DNA of 64,000 nt from Novosphingobium album (ex Liu et al. 2023) (GTDB lineage: Bacteria; Pseudomonadota; Alphaproteobacteria; Sphingomonadales; Sphingomonadaceae): assembly GCF_029076845.1 (NCBI RefSeq), contig NZ_JARESE010000012.1, positions 43,788 through 107,787 on the forward strand. Direction: 5' to 3'. The notes beneath the pieces were generated by a model. The model was not told the origin of the DNA. It made no database searches and saw only the letters and a program-made list of their open reading frames with translations. The translations under genes and the position numbers were made by a program. This document shows, in pieces, positions 53,902 through 63,304 of the stretch (positions within the stretch are counted from its first letter, which is position 1; every line of letters begins with the position of its first letter).

Positions 53902-54171
53902 ATGTCCGCACTCTCGCCCCGCCTCGCCCGCATGAAGTTCCGCGCCTGGCATCGCGGCACGCGGGAGGCCGATTACATGATGGGCTGCTTCTTCGATTGC
54001 TTCCACGCCGGCTGGAACGACACCGATGTCCAGTGGTTCGAGGACTTGCTGGAGGAAGACGATGTCGACGTCATGGCCTGGGCGCTCCAGACCCAGCCCG
54101 TGCCCGAACGCTTCGCCGGCCCGCTGATGGCGCGGATGCAGCAGCTCGACTACGTCGAGATTCCGCGCTGA
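53902..54171 (+). CDS. sdhE: FAD assembly factor SdhE
   Basis: An 89-aa helical protein that promotes covalent flavinylation of the SdhA subunit of succinate dehydrogenase. RMKFRAWHRGTREADYMMG carries the RGxxE motif (RGTRE). The ATG at 53902 has GAGG 7 nt upstream and is preferred to the ATG at 53887. The gene lies between divergent recG and mfd, an arrangement seen in other alphaproteobacteria. Confidence 0.92.
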   Translation: MSALSPRLARMKFRAWHRGTREADYMMGCFFDCFHAGWNDTDVQWFEDLLEEDDVDVMAWALQTQPVPERFAGPLMARMQQLDYVEIPR

Positions 54172-54176
54172 CCTCA

Positions 54177-54204
54177 GGCCCTCTCCCCTCAAGGGGAGAG
54201 GGCC
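54177..54204. terminator. Hairpin after sdhE (extragenic palindrome type)
   Basis: GGCCCTCTCCCCT-ca-AGGGGAGAGGGCC is a perfect 13-bp hairpin 5 nt beyond the sdhE stop. The CTCTCCCC/GGGGAGAG core is a common extragenic palindrome in GC-rich alphaproteobacteria. It probably ends sdhE transcription; the T-tract (CTTTTG) is 25 nt further on. Confidence 0.6.
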
Positions 54205-54259
54205 GAACGGCCACGGGGCTTTTGCCATCGGCGCTTTCCCGCTAGGGGCTCTCACCCCC

Positions 54260-57200
54260 ATGTCTGACTTTACCCGCATTCTGACGGCCCAGGCGCCGCT
54301 GACACTCGGCTCGGTCGTCCGGGGCGCGCAGCCGCTGGTCATGGCCGATCTGGCCCGCGCGGCGAAGGGCCGGGCGGTGTTCGTCGCCACCAGCGACGCG
54401 GAAATGCGCGAGATCGCGGAAGCCGCCGCCTTCTTCGCGCCCGAGCTGGACGTGATCGAGTTCCCCGCGTGGGACTGCCTGCCCTATGACCGGGCGAGCC
54501 CGGCCCTGTCGGTCAGCGCCCGGCGGCTCGCCGCGCTGCACCGGCTCCAGGCCAGGGCGAGCGGTCCGCAACTGCTCGTCACCACGGTCAACGCCTTGCT
54601 CCAGCGCGTGGTCACGCCGTTCCGCATCCGCGAATCGGTGCGCCTGCTCAAGCCCGGCATGGAGATCGGCCACGAAAGCCTGATCGCGCTGCTGCGCCGG
54701 CAAGGCTACATGCGCAACGATACCGCGATCGACGCGGGCGAATTCGCGGTGCGCGGCTCGATCTTCGATATCGTGCCCTCGGGCCTCGAACAGGGCCTGC
54801 GGCTCGATTTCTTCGGCGACGAGCTGGAAACGCTGCGCCTGTTCGAAACCGGCACCCAGCGCTCGACCGGCCCGATCGACGAGCACTTGCTGCTGCCCGC
54901 GAGCGAGGCCCTGCTCGACGACGAGACCGTCAAGCGCTTCCGCGGCCGCTATCGCGAGATGTTCGGCGCCCACGCCACCGCCGATCCGCTCTACCAGGCG
55001 GTCAGCGACGGGCGGCGGCTGGCCGGCATGGAGCACTGGCTGCCGCTGTTCGAGGAACGCCTGGTCACGCTGTTCGACCATCTCGGCAAGGACGACGTGA
55101 TCGTGTTCGACGGCGGCGCCAGCGCCGGCGCGGACGAGCGGCTGGCCGACATCGCCGACTATCACAAGGCGCGCCTCGACACCTCCGGGCAGAAGGCCGG
55201 CAGCTACCGCCCGCTCGATCCCGCCGCGCTGTACCTCACGGCCGAGGAATTCGCGCAATGGGCCACGCGCTGGCCCGCGCATCGCGCCGATATCTTCGCC
55301 CAGCCCGAAAGCGCCAAGGTGATCGACTTCGGCTTCACCAATGCCCGCGATTTCGCGCCCGAGCGCGCGCGCGGCGACAATGCCTATGAGGCCGCCGCCA
55401 GGCATCTGCACGCGATCGCCCGGTCTGGCCGCAAGGCGCTGTTCGCCGCCTATTCGCAAGGCAGCCGCGCACGGATCAGCTCGATCCTGGGCGAAGCGGC
55501 GGCGCCCGCGCCGCTCATGGCCGATGGCTGGCAGGAAGCGCTGGGCCTGGCCGCGAAAGGCCGCCCGGCCGCGCTGATCCTGCCGCTGGAGACCGGCTTC
55601 GGCAACGAAGAGCTGGAGATCATCACCGAGCAGGACATCCTGGGTGACCGGCTGGTGCGGCGCAAGAAGCGCAAGAAGGATTCCGATGCCTTCCTGGCCG
55701 AACTGGCGGCGCTGACGCCGGGCGACCTGATCGTCCACATGGACCACGGCATCGGCCGATACGAGGGCCTGCAGTCGATCCCGGTGGGCAAGAGCCCGCA
55801 CGACTGCGTGATGCTGACTTACGCGGGCGGCGACAAGCTCTACATCCCGGTCGAGAACCTAGACGTGCTCTCGCGCTATGGCAGCGACAGCGAAGGCGTC
55901 TCGCTCGACAGGCTGGGCGGTGAAGCCTGGCAGAAGCGCCGCGCCCGCCTCAGGGAACGCATCCAGGAGATCGCCGGCGAGCTGATGCGCACTGCCGCCG
56001 AGCGCGCGCTGCGCGAAGCCCCGGTGCTGCTGCCCGAGGGATCGGCCTATGACCAGTTCGTCGATCGCTTCCCCTGGCAGGAGACCGAGGACCAGGACAA
56101 CGCGATCTCCGACGTGCTGGGCGATCTGGCCGAAGGCAAGCCGATGGACCGGCTGGTCTGCGGCGATGTCGGCTTCGGCAAGACCGAGGTGGCGCTGCGC
56201 GCCGCCTTCGTCGCGGCCATGGCCGGGCAGCAGGTGGCGGTGGTGGCGCCCACCACGCTGCTGGCCCGCCAGCACTACACCGGCTTTTCCGAGCGTTTCG
56301 CCGGCTTCCCGCTCGAAGTCGGCCGCCTTTCGCGACTGGTGCCCGAAAAGGAAGCGAAAGCCACGCGCGAGGGGCTGGCCAGCGGCACGGTCGACGTGGT
56401 CGTGGGCACGCACGCGATCCTGTCGAAATCGGTCTCGTTCAAGCGGCTGGGGCTGGTCATCGTCGACGAGGAACAGCGCTTCGGCGTCAACCACAAGGAA
56501 AAGCTCAAGCAGCTGCGCACCAATGTCCATGTCCTGACGCTCACCGCCACGCCGATCCCGCGCACGCTGCAAATGGCGATGAGCGGCCTGCGCGAGCTAT
56601 CCACCATCCAGACCCCGCCGGTCGATCGCCTGGCGGTGCGGACCTACGTGATGGAATGGGACGACATGGTGATGCGCGAGGCATTGCTGCGCGAACATCA
56701 TCGCGGCGGGCAAAGCTTCATCGTCGTGCCGCGTATCGCCGACATGCCCGAAGTCGAGCAATGGCTGGCCGGACATGTCCCCGAAGTGAAAGTCGTGACC
56801 GCGCATGGCCAGATGGGCGCGGGCGAGGTGGAAGAGCGGATGAGCGCCTTCTACGAAGGCAAGTACGAAGTGCTGCTATCGACCACGATCGTCGAATCCG
56901 GGCTCGACATCCCGCGCGCCAACACGATCATCATCCACCGCGCCGACCGCTTCGGCCTGGCCCAGCTTTACCAGCTGCGCGGCCGGGTCGGCCGTTCGAA
57001 GCTGCGCGCCTATGCCTATCTGACCACGCCGGCCAACCAGCAGCTTTCCGAAGTGGCGGAAAAGCGGCTCAAGGTGCTGGGCGATCTCGACAGCCTGGGC
57101 GCCGGCTTCCAGCTCGCCAGCCACGATCTCGACATTCGCGGCGCCGGCAACCTGCTGGGCGACGAACAGTCCGGGCATATCCGCGAAGTCGGCTTCGAAC

Positions 57201-57733
57201 TCTACCAATCGATGCTGGAAGACGCGATCCTGGCCGCCAAGGCCGGTGGCGCCGGACTGGAAAAGGACACCTCGGGCCTCTCGCCGCAGATCACCGTCGA
57301 TGCGCCGATCATGATCCCGGAAGACTACGTCCCCGATCTGGCGGTGCGCATGGCGCTGTACCGCCGCCTCAACGATGCCGACAGCCAGGGCGAGATCGAG
57401 GCCCTGTCCGCCGAGATGATCGACCGCTTCGGCCCCCTGCCCGATGCCACCGCCAATCTCGTCCGCCTCATCGAGATCAAGCGCCAGGCGATCGAGGCGC
57501 ACATCGCCAAGATCGACGTCGGCCCGCGCGGCACGCTCGTCAGCTTCCACAACGACAGCTTCCCCAACCCGGCCGGCCTGATCGACTATGCCGCCAAGCG
57601 CGAAGGCGCGATCAAGCTGCGCCCCGACAGCAAGCTGGTGGTCAACCGCGCCTGGGGCGATCCCAAGTCGCGCCTCAACGGCCTGTTCCAGCTGACCAAG
57701 GGCCTCAGCGCGATCGCGCGCAAGGCGGCCTGA
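54260..57733 (+). CDS. mfd: Transcription-repair coupling factor Mfd
   Basis: A 1157-aa translocase that removes RNA polymerase stalled at lesions and recruits UvrA. A UvrB-like N-terminal region ([14 protein letters not shown]) is followed by the RNA polymerase-interacting domain ([17 protein letters not shown]), then the helicase core with Walker [21 protein letters not shown] box [25 protein letters not shown] and [17 protein letters not shown]. The C-terminal regulatory domain is present. Length is normal. Confidence 0.97.
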   Translation: MSDFTRILTAQAPLTLGSVVRGAQPLVMADLARAAKGRAVFVATSDAEMREIAEAAAFFAPELDVIEFPAWDCLPYDRASPALSVSARRLAALHRLQARASGPQLLVTTVNALLQRVVTPFRIRESVRLLKPGMEIGHESLIALLRRQGYMRNDTAIDAGEFAVRGSIFDIVPSGLEQGLRLDFFGDELETLRLFETGTQRSTGPIDEHLLLPASEALLDDETVKRFRGRYREMFGAHATADPLYQAVSDGRRLAGMEHWLPLFEERLVTLFDHLGKDDVIVFDGGASAGADERLADIADYHKARLDTSGQKAGSYRPLDPAALYLTAEEFAQWATRWPAHRADIFAQPESAKVIDFGFTNARDFAPERARGDNAYEAAARHLHAIARSGRKALFAAYSQGSRARISSILGEAAAPAPLMADGWQEALGLAAKGRPAALILPLETGFGNEELEIITEQDILGDRLVRRKKRKKDSDAFLAELAALTPGDLIVHMDHGIGRYEGLQSIPVGKSPHDCVMLTYAGGDKLYIPVENLDVLSRYGSDSEGVSLDRLGGEAWQKRRARLRERIQEIAGELMRTAAERALREAPVLLPEGSAYDQFVDRFPWQETEDQDNAISDVLGDLAEGKPMDRLVCGDVGFGKTEVALRAAFVAAMAGQQVAVVAPTTLLARQHYTGFSERFAGFPLEVGRLSRLVPEKEAKATREGLASGTVDVVVGTHAILSKSVSFKRLGLVIVDEEQRFGVNHKEKLKQLRTNVHVLTLTATPIPRTLQMAMSGLRELSTIQTPPVDRLAVRTYVMEWDDMVMREALLREHHRGGQSFIVVPRIADMPEVEQWLAGHVPEVKVVTAHGQMGAGEVEERMSAFYEGKYEVLLSTTIVESGLDIPRANTIIIHRADRFGLAQLYQLRGRVGRSKLRAYAYLTTPANQQLSEVAEKRLKVLGDLDSLGAGFQLASHDLDIRGAGNLLGDEQSGHIREVGFELYQSMLEDAILAAKAGGAGLEKDTSGLSPQITVDAPIMIPEDYVPDLAVRMALYRRLNDADSQGEIEALSAEMIDRFGPLPDATANLVRLIEIKRQAIEAHIAKIDVGPRGTLVSFHNDSFPNPAGLIDYAAKREGAIKLRPDSKLVVNRAWGDPKSRLNGLFQLTKGLSAIARKAA

Positions 57734-57800
57734 AAGACCTTCGATCCGCTCAGGCAGGACCGGGGTTCAGGCTGCGACGCGCTCCACCGCCAGATCGCCT

Positions 57801-57905
57801 TCATGCGCGCGCTTGCGCCATGTCATGCGCCGCCTGCATCCGCATGAGCGCATCGGCGGAAACCCCGAAGGCCTTCTCGAACCGGATGGCCATCATCGCG
57901 GACAG
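57801..57905 (-). pseudogene. HigA-type antitoxin, C-terminal remnant
   Basis: The minus strand reads LSAMMAIRFEKAFGVSAD, then ALMRMQAAHDMAQARA and a stop: the C-terminal third of a HigA/VapI-type antitoxin (family pattern MAIRLEKAFG...W-RMQ-AYDLAQAR). The DNA-binding helices are missing because homology ends exactly where the inverted EAL-gene copy begins (57905). There is no toxin gene nearby. Called a remnant. Confidence 0.7.
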
Positions 57906-57948
57906 CCCAGCGCGACGTGATCGCGGCCGAGCACTGCGCCTATTACCA
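57905..57948 (+). repeat. Inverted 44-bp copy of EAL-gene 3' region (left arm)
   Basis: Positions 57905-57948 match the reverse complement of 58171-58214 with one mismatch. On the plus strand the copy reads QRDVIAAEHCAYY, the same residues the EAL gene encodes just before its QGF motif. It is joined directly to the HigA remnant. The 222 nt between the arms hold a short open fragment (CGLTFTRIDDRTIADLDLED) of unrecognised origin and the 3' end of the EAL gene. Confidence 0.8.
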
Positions 57949-58109
57949 CGGTCCCGACCCGCAGCCACGGGCCAGGATGAACCGCGAACGAGCGGTGCAA
58001 CCTGATAGCCATCCGTGATAATCTTCCAGATCGAGATCGGCGATCGTGCGGTCGTCGATCCTGGTGAACGTCAAGCCACACACTACAGGCAATGGCCCCA
58101 ACGCCCCGC
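57949..58109. other. Degenerate stretch between inverted arm and EAL gene
   Basis: About 160 nt. On the minus strand a short reading frame encodes CGLTFTRIDDRTIADLDLED followed by YHGWLSGCTARSRFILARG and ends in the inverted arm with a stop. It has the look of a C-terminal protein fragment, but I do not recognise the family and see no start or ribosome-binding site. Confidence 0.4.
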
Positions 58110-59420
58110 TCACCCGCCGATCAGCTTGGCGAACATCGCCGGCTTCATCGGCTGGGCGCGCAGGAAGCCCTGGTAATAGGCGCAATGCTCGGCCGCGATC
58201 ACGTCGCGCTGGGCCTCGTTCTCCACCCCTTCGGCGATCACTTCGAGGTCAAGCGCCTTGGCCATGGCGACGATCGCGCGCAGCACCGCGACGTCGCGCT
58301 TGTCGCGCGTGATCCCCTCGATCATCGAACGATCGAGCTTGAGATAATGCAGCGGCAGCACCTTCAGGTAGCGGAAGTTGCAGAAGCCGGCGCCGAAATC
58401 GTCGAGCGCGATGCGGATGCCCTGCGCGGAGAATTCCGCCATCATCTGCGCGGCCAGGCTGACATCGCTGATCAGCGCCTGCTCGGTCACTTCCAGCGTC
58501 AGGCGGCGCGGCGGAAAGCCGCTGTCGCGCACGAGGTCGAGCATTTGCCGCACATAGGAACCGAACGCCAGATCGGCCGGCGTGACATTGAGCGAGAGGC
58601 GCAGCCCATCGGGCCAGTCGCGCGCCAGGTCGAGCGCGCGCTGGGCGATGTGGCGCGAAAGCGGCGCGACGTGATCGGCCCGCTCGGCAATGGCGAACAG
58701 CGCGCCGGCGCCGATCCGGCCGAGTTCGCCATGGTTCCAGCGCGCCAGCGCCTCGGCGCCGGTCAGCCGGTCGTCGGGCAGGCTGAACTGCGGCTGGAAC
58801 ACGATCTCGATCTCGTCGCGGTCGATCGCGCCCAGCAGGTCGGCTTCGAGCTGCGCGGCCGAACGCCCCGGCGGCGTCGCCTCGCCATCGGCCCAGGCAA
58901 AGCGCCCGCCTTCCATCCGGTTGGCCACGTCCAGCGCCTGCCCCAGCCGGTCGAGCATCGAATCGACGCGCTCGCCCTCCAGCGCGCGGACCAGCGCGAA
59001 GCGCGGGGAAAGCCGCAGGATGCCCGAAGGAATGGCCATCGGCCGCGCGATCGCGTCGGCGATCTGATCGGCGATGAGTTGCCAGCGCTCCCGGCTGCAA
59101 GCCTCGCTGGCGACGAGCAGGAACCGGCCCCCGCCCGCGCGCGCCACCAGCCAGGGACCGTCCAGCTCGCTCGCGGCGAAGTGCGAGACGCGCGCGGCCA
59201 CTTCCTCCAGCGCGCCGTCGCCCGCGGCCGAGCCATAGGCCAGGTTCACCGCATCGAACCGGCGCAGGCCCAGCAGCATCGCGTGGACCCGCGCGGCCTG
59301 CGGGGCAATGCCCGATTGCGCCATCCATTGCTCGACCCGGCCGCGCACGGAATCGACGCCGGGAAGCCCGGTCAACATGTCGCGAAGCGGCTCGGAAGCG
59401 TGCGGGGCTGCTGCTGTCAT
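58110..59420 (-). CDS. EAL-domain c-di-GMP phosphodiesterase with degenerate GGDEF
   Basis: A 436-aa cytoplasmic protein. An N-terminal GGDEF-like domain is degenerate (RAGGGRFLLV replaces the GGDEF loop). The EAL domain has all expected catalytic motifs: EALARWNHGELG, LEVTEQALI, DDFGAGFCNFRYL, LKLDRSMIEG, AEGVENEAQ and YYQGFL. It should hydrolyse cyclic-di-GMP, with the N-terminal domain as a possible GTP sensor. No membrane segments. A 44-bp stretch of its 3' region is duplicated in inverse orientation downstream. Confidence 0.92.
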   Translation of the reverse strand: MTAAAPHASEPLRDMLTGLPGVDSVRGRVEQWMAQSGIAPQAARVHAMLLGLRRFDAVNLAYGSAAGDGALEEVAARVSHFAASELDGPWLVARAGGGRFLLVASEACSRERWQLIADQIADAIARPMAIPSGILRLSPRFALVRALEGERVDSMLDRLGQALDVANRMEGGRFAWADGEATPPGRSAAQLEADLLGAIDRDEIEIVFQPQFSLPDDRLTGAEALARWNHGELGRIGAGALFAIAERADHVAPLSRHIAQRALDLARDWPDGLRLSLNVTPADLAFGSYVRQMLDLVRDSGFPPRRLTLEVTEQALISDVSLAAQMMAEFSAQGIRIALDDFGAGFCNFRYLKVLPLHYLKLDRSMIEGITRDKRDVAVLRAIVAMAKALDLEVIAEGVENEAQRDVIAAEHCAYYQGFLRAQPMKPAMFAKLIGG

Positions 59421-59520
59421 CGGCGGCTTATAGCCGCAAATGCCTTGCCAAAGCTTGCAAAATTCGACAGCCCTGCGCACGGCCCGAAGCCGCGACGCGG
59501 CACTGCCGCCGGGAGAAGCG

Positions 59521-60300
59521 ATGAGCGAGAAACTGAAGCTGGCGCTGGTCGTTTCGGACAGCGCGAAAGCCCAGGAAGGCGCCGAACCGCTGCGCCGGTC
59601 GCACGCCTGGGTCAAGCCGGCCGAGGCCGACGTGCTGGTGGTGCTGGGTGGCGACGGCTTCCTGCTCCACACGCTGCACGAAATGCTCGACTGGGACCGG
59701 GTCAAACCCTGCTACGGGCTGAACCTGGGCACGGTCGGCTTCCTGATGAACGGCCACCACGCGGAAAAGCCGATCGACGAACTCGTCGCCGAAGCGCACC
59801 GCGTCGCCGTGCGCCCGCTGGAGATGCACGCCGTCACCCAGGACGGGCGCGAGCTTTTCTACTACGCGATCAACGAAGTCTCACTGCTGCGCGAAACCCG
59901 CCAGACCGCCAAGCTGGAAGTGAAGATCAACGGCAAGGTGCGCATGGAGGAACTGGCCGGCGACGGCGTCCTCGTCTCCACGCCCGCCGGTTCGACCGCC
60001 TACAACCTGTCCGCCAACGGCCCCATCCTGCCGCTGGGCTCACGGATGCTGGCGCTCACCCCGATCAGCCCGTTCCGCCCGCGCCGCTGGAAAGGCGCGA
60101 TCATCCCCGAAAGCGCCGAAGTCGAATTCCGCGTGCGCGAACCCAGCAAGCGCCCCGTCGCCGCCGTCGCCGACCAGAAGGAAGTGCGCGACGTGAAGCT
60201 GGTGCGCATCATCGCCTCGGCGGAAAAGGAACTGACGCTGCTGTTCGACCCCGGCTTCACCCTGGAAGAACGCATTTTCGCCGAGCAGTTCCAGGTGTGA
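59521..60300 (+). CDS. nadK: NAD kinase
   Basis: A 259-aa enzyme that phosphorylates NAD to NADP. VVLGGDGFLLHTLHEM contains the GGDG motif; GLNLGTVGFLMN, INEVSLLRETRQTAKL and GDGVLVSTPAGSTAYNLSA are the other signatures. The ATG at 59521 has GGGAGAAG upstream. It diverges from the EAL gene and is followed by a hairpin terminator and tRNA-Asn. Confidence 0.95.
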   Translation: MSEKLKLALVVSDSAKAQEGAEPLRRSHAWVKPAEADVLVVLGGDGFLLHTLHEMLDWDRVKPCYGLNLGTVGFLMNGHHAEKPIDELVAEAHRVAVRPLEMHAVTQDGRELFYYAINEVSLLRETRQTAKLEVKINGKVRMEELAGDGVLVSTPAGSTAYNLSANGPILPLGSRMLALTPISPFRPRRWKGAIIPESAEVEFRVREPSKRPVAAVADQKEVRDVKLVRIIASAEKELTLLFDPGFTLEERIFAEQFQV

Positions 60301-60316
60301 ATGCGGTTTGCGGAAA

Positions 60317-60336
60317 AATGCGCGGAAGCGCGCATT
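60317..60336. terminator. AATGCGC hairpin after nadK (copy 3)
   Basis: AATGCGC-GGAAGC-GCGCATT is a 7-bp hairpin 17 nt beyond the nadK stop. Its stem matches those at 4073-4090 and 33265-33289; the loop is the complement-strand version. Confidence 0.55.
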
Positions 60337-60456
60337 CCACCGCGCCGCCGCCGCGCTCCGTACCTTTCCGAAAGGCCGGCCAAAATCGCTCAGGACAGGC
60401 TTGCCAAACCCGCCCACGCTGCTATAGGCGCACCCCTGCCTCCGACAGGAGGCTGC

Positions 60457-60531
60457 TCCCCGATAGCTCAGCGGTAGAGCATTCGACTGTTAATCGAATG
60501 GCCGTAGGTTCGAATCCTACTCGGGGAGCCA
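60457..60531 (+). tRNA. tRNA-Asn(GUU)
   Basis: Acceptor TCCCCGA pairs with TCGGGGA; the D-arm reads AGCTCAGCGGTAGAGC; the anticodon loop CTGTTAA gives GUU; the T-arm contains GGTTCGAATCC; the CCA is encoded. An integrase gene follows 170 nt downstream, so its 3' end is the probable att site of the island. Confidence 0.97.
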
Positions 60532-60700
60532 GATACCTTTCTCAAGGGGGCTCCTAAAGGCTCATGGGGTCGTGTAGACCTTGTATTTCCGAGCTTTTTC
60601 ACGCCTTCCTCCCCCACAACCAATCACAGCCATTCTCAGCGAAGCTCGCCATCAGCGGGGGCATTCGAGGGACATCGGCTTTCGGAGGTGGGGGCATCCG

Positions 60701-61936
60701 ATGTTGACCGAGTTGCAGTGTCGCAAGGCCCTGCCGGCGGAGAAGCCGTACAAGCTCAGCGACGAAAAAGGTCTGCACCTCTACGTCACGCCGAGCGGCT
60801 TCAAAAGCTGGCGCTACAAGTACAGGTTCGATCGCAAGGAGAAGCGACTCACGTTCGGCCCTTGGCCGGAGGTCACGCTTCGGGAGGCGCGCGCTCGACG
60901 CGACGATGCCCGCCGGCTCTTGCGCGATGGCATCGATCCAGGCGCGAAGGCGGCGAAACGGGAGGTTCCGACCCTCAGGGCCGTAACGGCGCGCTGGTTG
61001 GAACTGCAGGCCGATCTCTGGAAGCCGAAGCACGCGGACTATGTTCGCAAGGGTCTCGAGGCAGAGATCCTGCCGGCGCTGGGTGCCCGGCCGATCGACG
61101 CCATCACACCATCGGATGTGCTCGAGCTGCTCACCGCGATCCAGACACGCGGTGCAACGGAAGCGGCCCATCGGCTTCGTTCACAGCTATCGCACGTATT
61201 TCAGCACGCGATAGCGTCAGCGGATGCGACTTTCGATCCGGCGGCCGCGTTGGCCGCAGCGCTCAGACCGATCGTGAAACGCAAGCACCCTGCCCTGCTG
61301 GATCTGAAAAAGGCGCGAGCCTGCCTGCTGAAGGTGGAGAGCGAACCTGGCTTTCCCGTGGTCAAGCTGGCGTCGCGGCTGCTGGCCCTGACCGCGGCGC
61401 GGCCGGGGATGATCCGCTATGCCGAACCTGCCGACTTCGAGGATCTCGACGGCGACAACCCGATCTGGCGGGTTCCAGCGGCGAAAATGAAGCTCGAGCG
61501 GGCCAGCAGCGAACAGGCGGCCTACGACTTCATCCTGCCGTTGTCGCGCCAGGCAGTCGAGACGGTTCGGGTGACGGCCGAACTCAACAAGGGCCGCAAG
61601 TACCTCTTCGCGTCCATCTCGAAGTCGCATCTGCCGATCAGCGAGAACGCTCTGAACGTGGCCTATCGGCGAGCGGGATACGAACGGCTGCACGTTCCGC
61701 ATGGCTGGCGATCGACCTTCTCGACCTTGATGAACGAGCGCGCGATGGATCTCGATCGCCCCGGCGATCGGGCCGTCATCGATCTGATGCTCGCCCACCA
61801 GCCCAGCGGTGTCGAGGCACATTACAATCGCGCGGGGTACATGCCACGCCGGCGATTGATCGCGCAGGAGTGGGCGGACCTGCTCTTGCAGGGCCTGCCC
61901 TGCCCCAAATCCTTGCTGATCGGTCGCCGACGCTGA
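60701..61936 (+). CDS. Tyrosine-type site-specific integrase (P4/DUF4102 type)
   Basis: A 411-aa tyrosine recombinase. The N-terminal arm-binding DUF4102-like domain (KPYKLSDEKGLHLYVTPSG, then KSWRYKYRFDRKEKRLTFG) is characteristic of P4-type island integrases. The catalytic domain shows the Arg in TAARPGMIRY, Lys in PAAKMK, HxxR in PHGWRSTF, His in MLAHQPSG and the nucleophile Tyr in VEAHYNRAGY. The ATG at 60701 has GGAGG about 10 nt upstream. It presumably integrates at tRNA-Asn. Confidence 0.93.
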   Translation: MLTELQCRKALPAEKPYKLSDEKGLHLYVTPSGFKSWRYKYRFDRKEKRLTFGPWPEVTLREARARRDDARRLLRDGIDPGAKAAKREVPTLRAVTARWLELQADLWKPKHADYVRKGLEAEILPALGARPIDAITPSDVLELLTAIQTRGATEAAHRLRSQLSHVFQHAIASADATFDPAAALAAALRPIVKRKHPALLDLKKARACLLKVESEPGFPVVKLASRLLALTAARPGMIRYAEPADFEDLDGDNPIWRVPAAKMKLERASSEQAAYDFILPLSRQAVETVRVTAELNKGRKYLFASISKSHLPISENALNVAYRRAGYERLHVPHGWRSTFSTLMNERAMDLDRPGDRAVIDLMLAHQPSGVEAHYNRAGYMPRRRLIAQEWADLLLQGLPCPKSLLIGRRR

Positions 61937-61952
61937 TCGCGGGAGGCCGCGC

Positions 61953-62819
61953 ATGACGGCGCGGCCCATGGGAGACCTGCTCACTAGCTCATCCCGGAGC
62001 ACCGTTGTGTTCCGACAAACCGGGCAACCGATCTGGCGCGGAAGCTACGATGTCGAGGATGAACGCACAAAGGTTGGCCGACCTTTCGGCGATGGCAGCG
62101 CCCGTCAGGCCCGGGTCGTCATCAACGGGATACGCGACACCATGTTCGCCTGGATAAACAAGGTGGGCACGATCATCGACAAGGGGGGGAAGGTTCACCG
62201 GCTGCGATGGGAACATGCCCGAACGGCTTGCGCCGTCCTGAGTCTCATGGACTTCGCGACCGGGACTTGCGAGGCGACATATGAGATGATCGCCAAGGCG
62301 GCCGGCATCTGCCGCATCACCGCTATTCGGCACATGGCAATTCTGCGGGAGAGCAAATGGCTCGACTGGGTCCGCCGCTCTGAATCGGGCAAGCAGGCAC
62401 CCAACAGCTACATCTTCGAAATCAGCCGCCTCCCCTTCGAGGCACAGGTTCATCTGCGGCAGATCCTCAAGCGCCAGGGGGTCGCACTGGAATCGCATCC
62501 CGAGCGCAAGGGCTCGGGGCCTGTACCCAACCGCGCGCAGCGGTTGGCCGAGCGCGTCGCAAAAGGGTTCGCGGGAACGATCGACCGCATGACAGGCCGC
62601 AAGCGTCGCGACACTCTGATCGACGAAGCGGAATTCGTCAGAACCGAAATGGCGCATTTCGGGGACATCCCGACAAGCCAGTGGGCCGCCATGCGCCATC
62701 CCGATGATCCAGACGCGCAGCGTGCCTACAACGCCCGTCTCGGCATCCCTTTTTTTGTCGACCCGAGTATCAGGAATGCACCTGATTCCGGGCTTGTAGA
62801 ACAAGGACAAAAGGACTGA
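61953..62819 (+). CDS. Winged-helix (HTH_36-like) replication-type protein
   Basis: A 288-aa protein. The central part has a winged helix typical of plasmid/phage replication and HTH_36 proteins: TYEMIAKAAGICRITAIRHM, then LRESKWLDWVRRSESGKQAP. The C-terminal third is basic and probably flexible. It starts 17 nt after the integrase stop and ends inside a hairpin terminator. A role in replication or control of the island is likely; it may instead be a regulator. Confidence 0.65.
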   Translation: MTARPMGDLLTSSSRSTVVFRQTGQPIWRGSYDVEDERTKVGRPFGDGSARQARVVINGIRDTMFAWINKVGTIIDKGGKVHRLRWEHARTACAVLSLMDFATGTCEATYEMIAKAAGICRITAIRHMAILRESKWLDWVRRSESGKQAPNSYIFEISRLPFEAQVHLRQILKRQGVALESHPERKGSGPVPNRAQRLAERVAKGFAGTIDRMTGRKRRDTLIDEAEFVRTEMAHFGDIPTSQWAAMRHPDDPDAQRAYNARLGIPFFVDPSIRNAPDSGLVEQGQKD

Positions 62820-62839
62820 GGGCGCTTTGGCGCCCTCAG
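62816..62839 (+). terminator. Terminator overlapping the replication-like gene stop
   Basis: CTGAGGGCGC-tttg-GCGCCCTCAG is a perfect 10-bp hairpin that includes the TGA stop at 62817-62819, followed by an AATTTGTT stretch. Confidence 0.65.
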
Positions 62840-63005
62840 GAGTCAATTTGTTCTGATAATCGACGACCGAAAGGTCTTTCCCGCCATCAGCGGAGCGCTG
62901 AAACCACCGGCGTGCGGGACCGGCTGCGCCGGTCCAGGGCTTCCCAGGGGGGGAAGCGCAAGGTTCGTGCCAAGCCGGTACGGTTCGTTCAACCGCACCG
63001 GTCGA
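62840..63005. other. Short gap with several hairpins
   Basis: No gene is seen. It holds GGACCGGC-tgc-GCCGGTCC (62917-62935), CTTCCC-aggggg-type GGGAAG (62940-62956) and CCGGTACGGTT/AACCGCACCGG (62975-63001, one mismatch). The last is placed to terminate the minus-strand gene ending at 63006. The others may be part of an origin or regulatory region of the island. Confidence 0.45.
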
Positions 63006-63245
63006 TCATTGCGGACCTTCGAGAACCCGCGATCCTCCCGCGATCAGCACCGACATGAGCGCGTCGATTTGATCACCGGTCGGTAATTCCTCGGCGGTTT
63101 CGAGCATCTTCACGGCAGCACGATAGGCGTCGATCACTTTCACGATGCGAGGATCATACCCGGTAACCGTCGCGTCGATCGCGACGATGAGCTCCTGTAA
63201 GGAGCGAACCGCAACGACCGACACTTCCCAATCGCTAAGAGCCAC
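63006..63245 (-). CDS. Small protein of unknown function
   Basis: A 79-aa protein if started at the GTG at 63245 (GGGG about 8 nt upstream). It is probably all helical: VAVRSLQELIVAIDATVTGY, IVKVIDAYRAAVKMLETAEE, then DALMSVLIAGGSRVL. It resembles small helical proteins of mobile elements, but I recognise no family. The open frame continues upstream, antisense to nothing known, but overlaps the integrase in another frame, so the upstream part is not real. Confidence 0.45.
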   Translation of the reverse strand: MALSDWEVSVVAVRSLQELIVAIDATVTGYDPRIVKVIDAYRAAVKMLETAEELPTGDQIDALMSVLIAGGSRVLEGPQ

Positions 63246-63304
63246 CTCAATTCCCCGCTGCCAAAGCCGTGGGCCGAATTGGTAGTTTAACGGCCGCGCC
63301 AGGG

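Noticed and set aside
58092..60557. An 821-codon plus-strand open frame over the EAL gene, nadK and tRNA-Asn
   Set aside because: It runs antisense through one gene, out of frame through another and through a tRNA.
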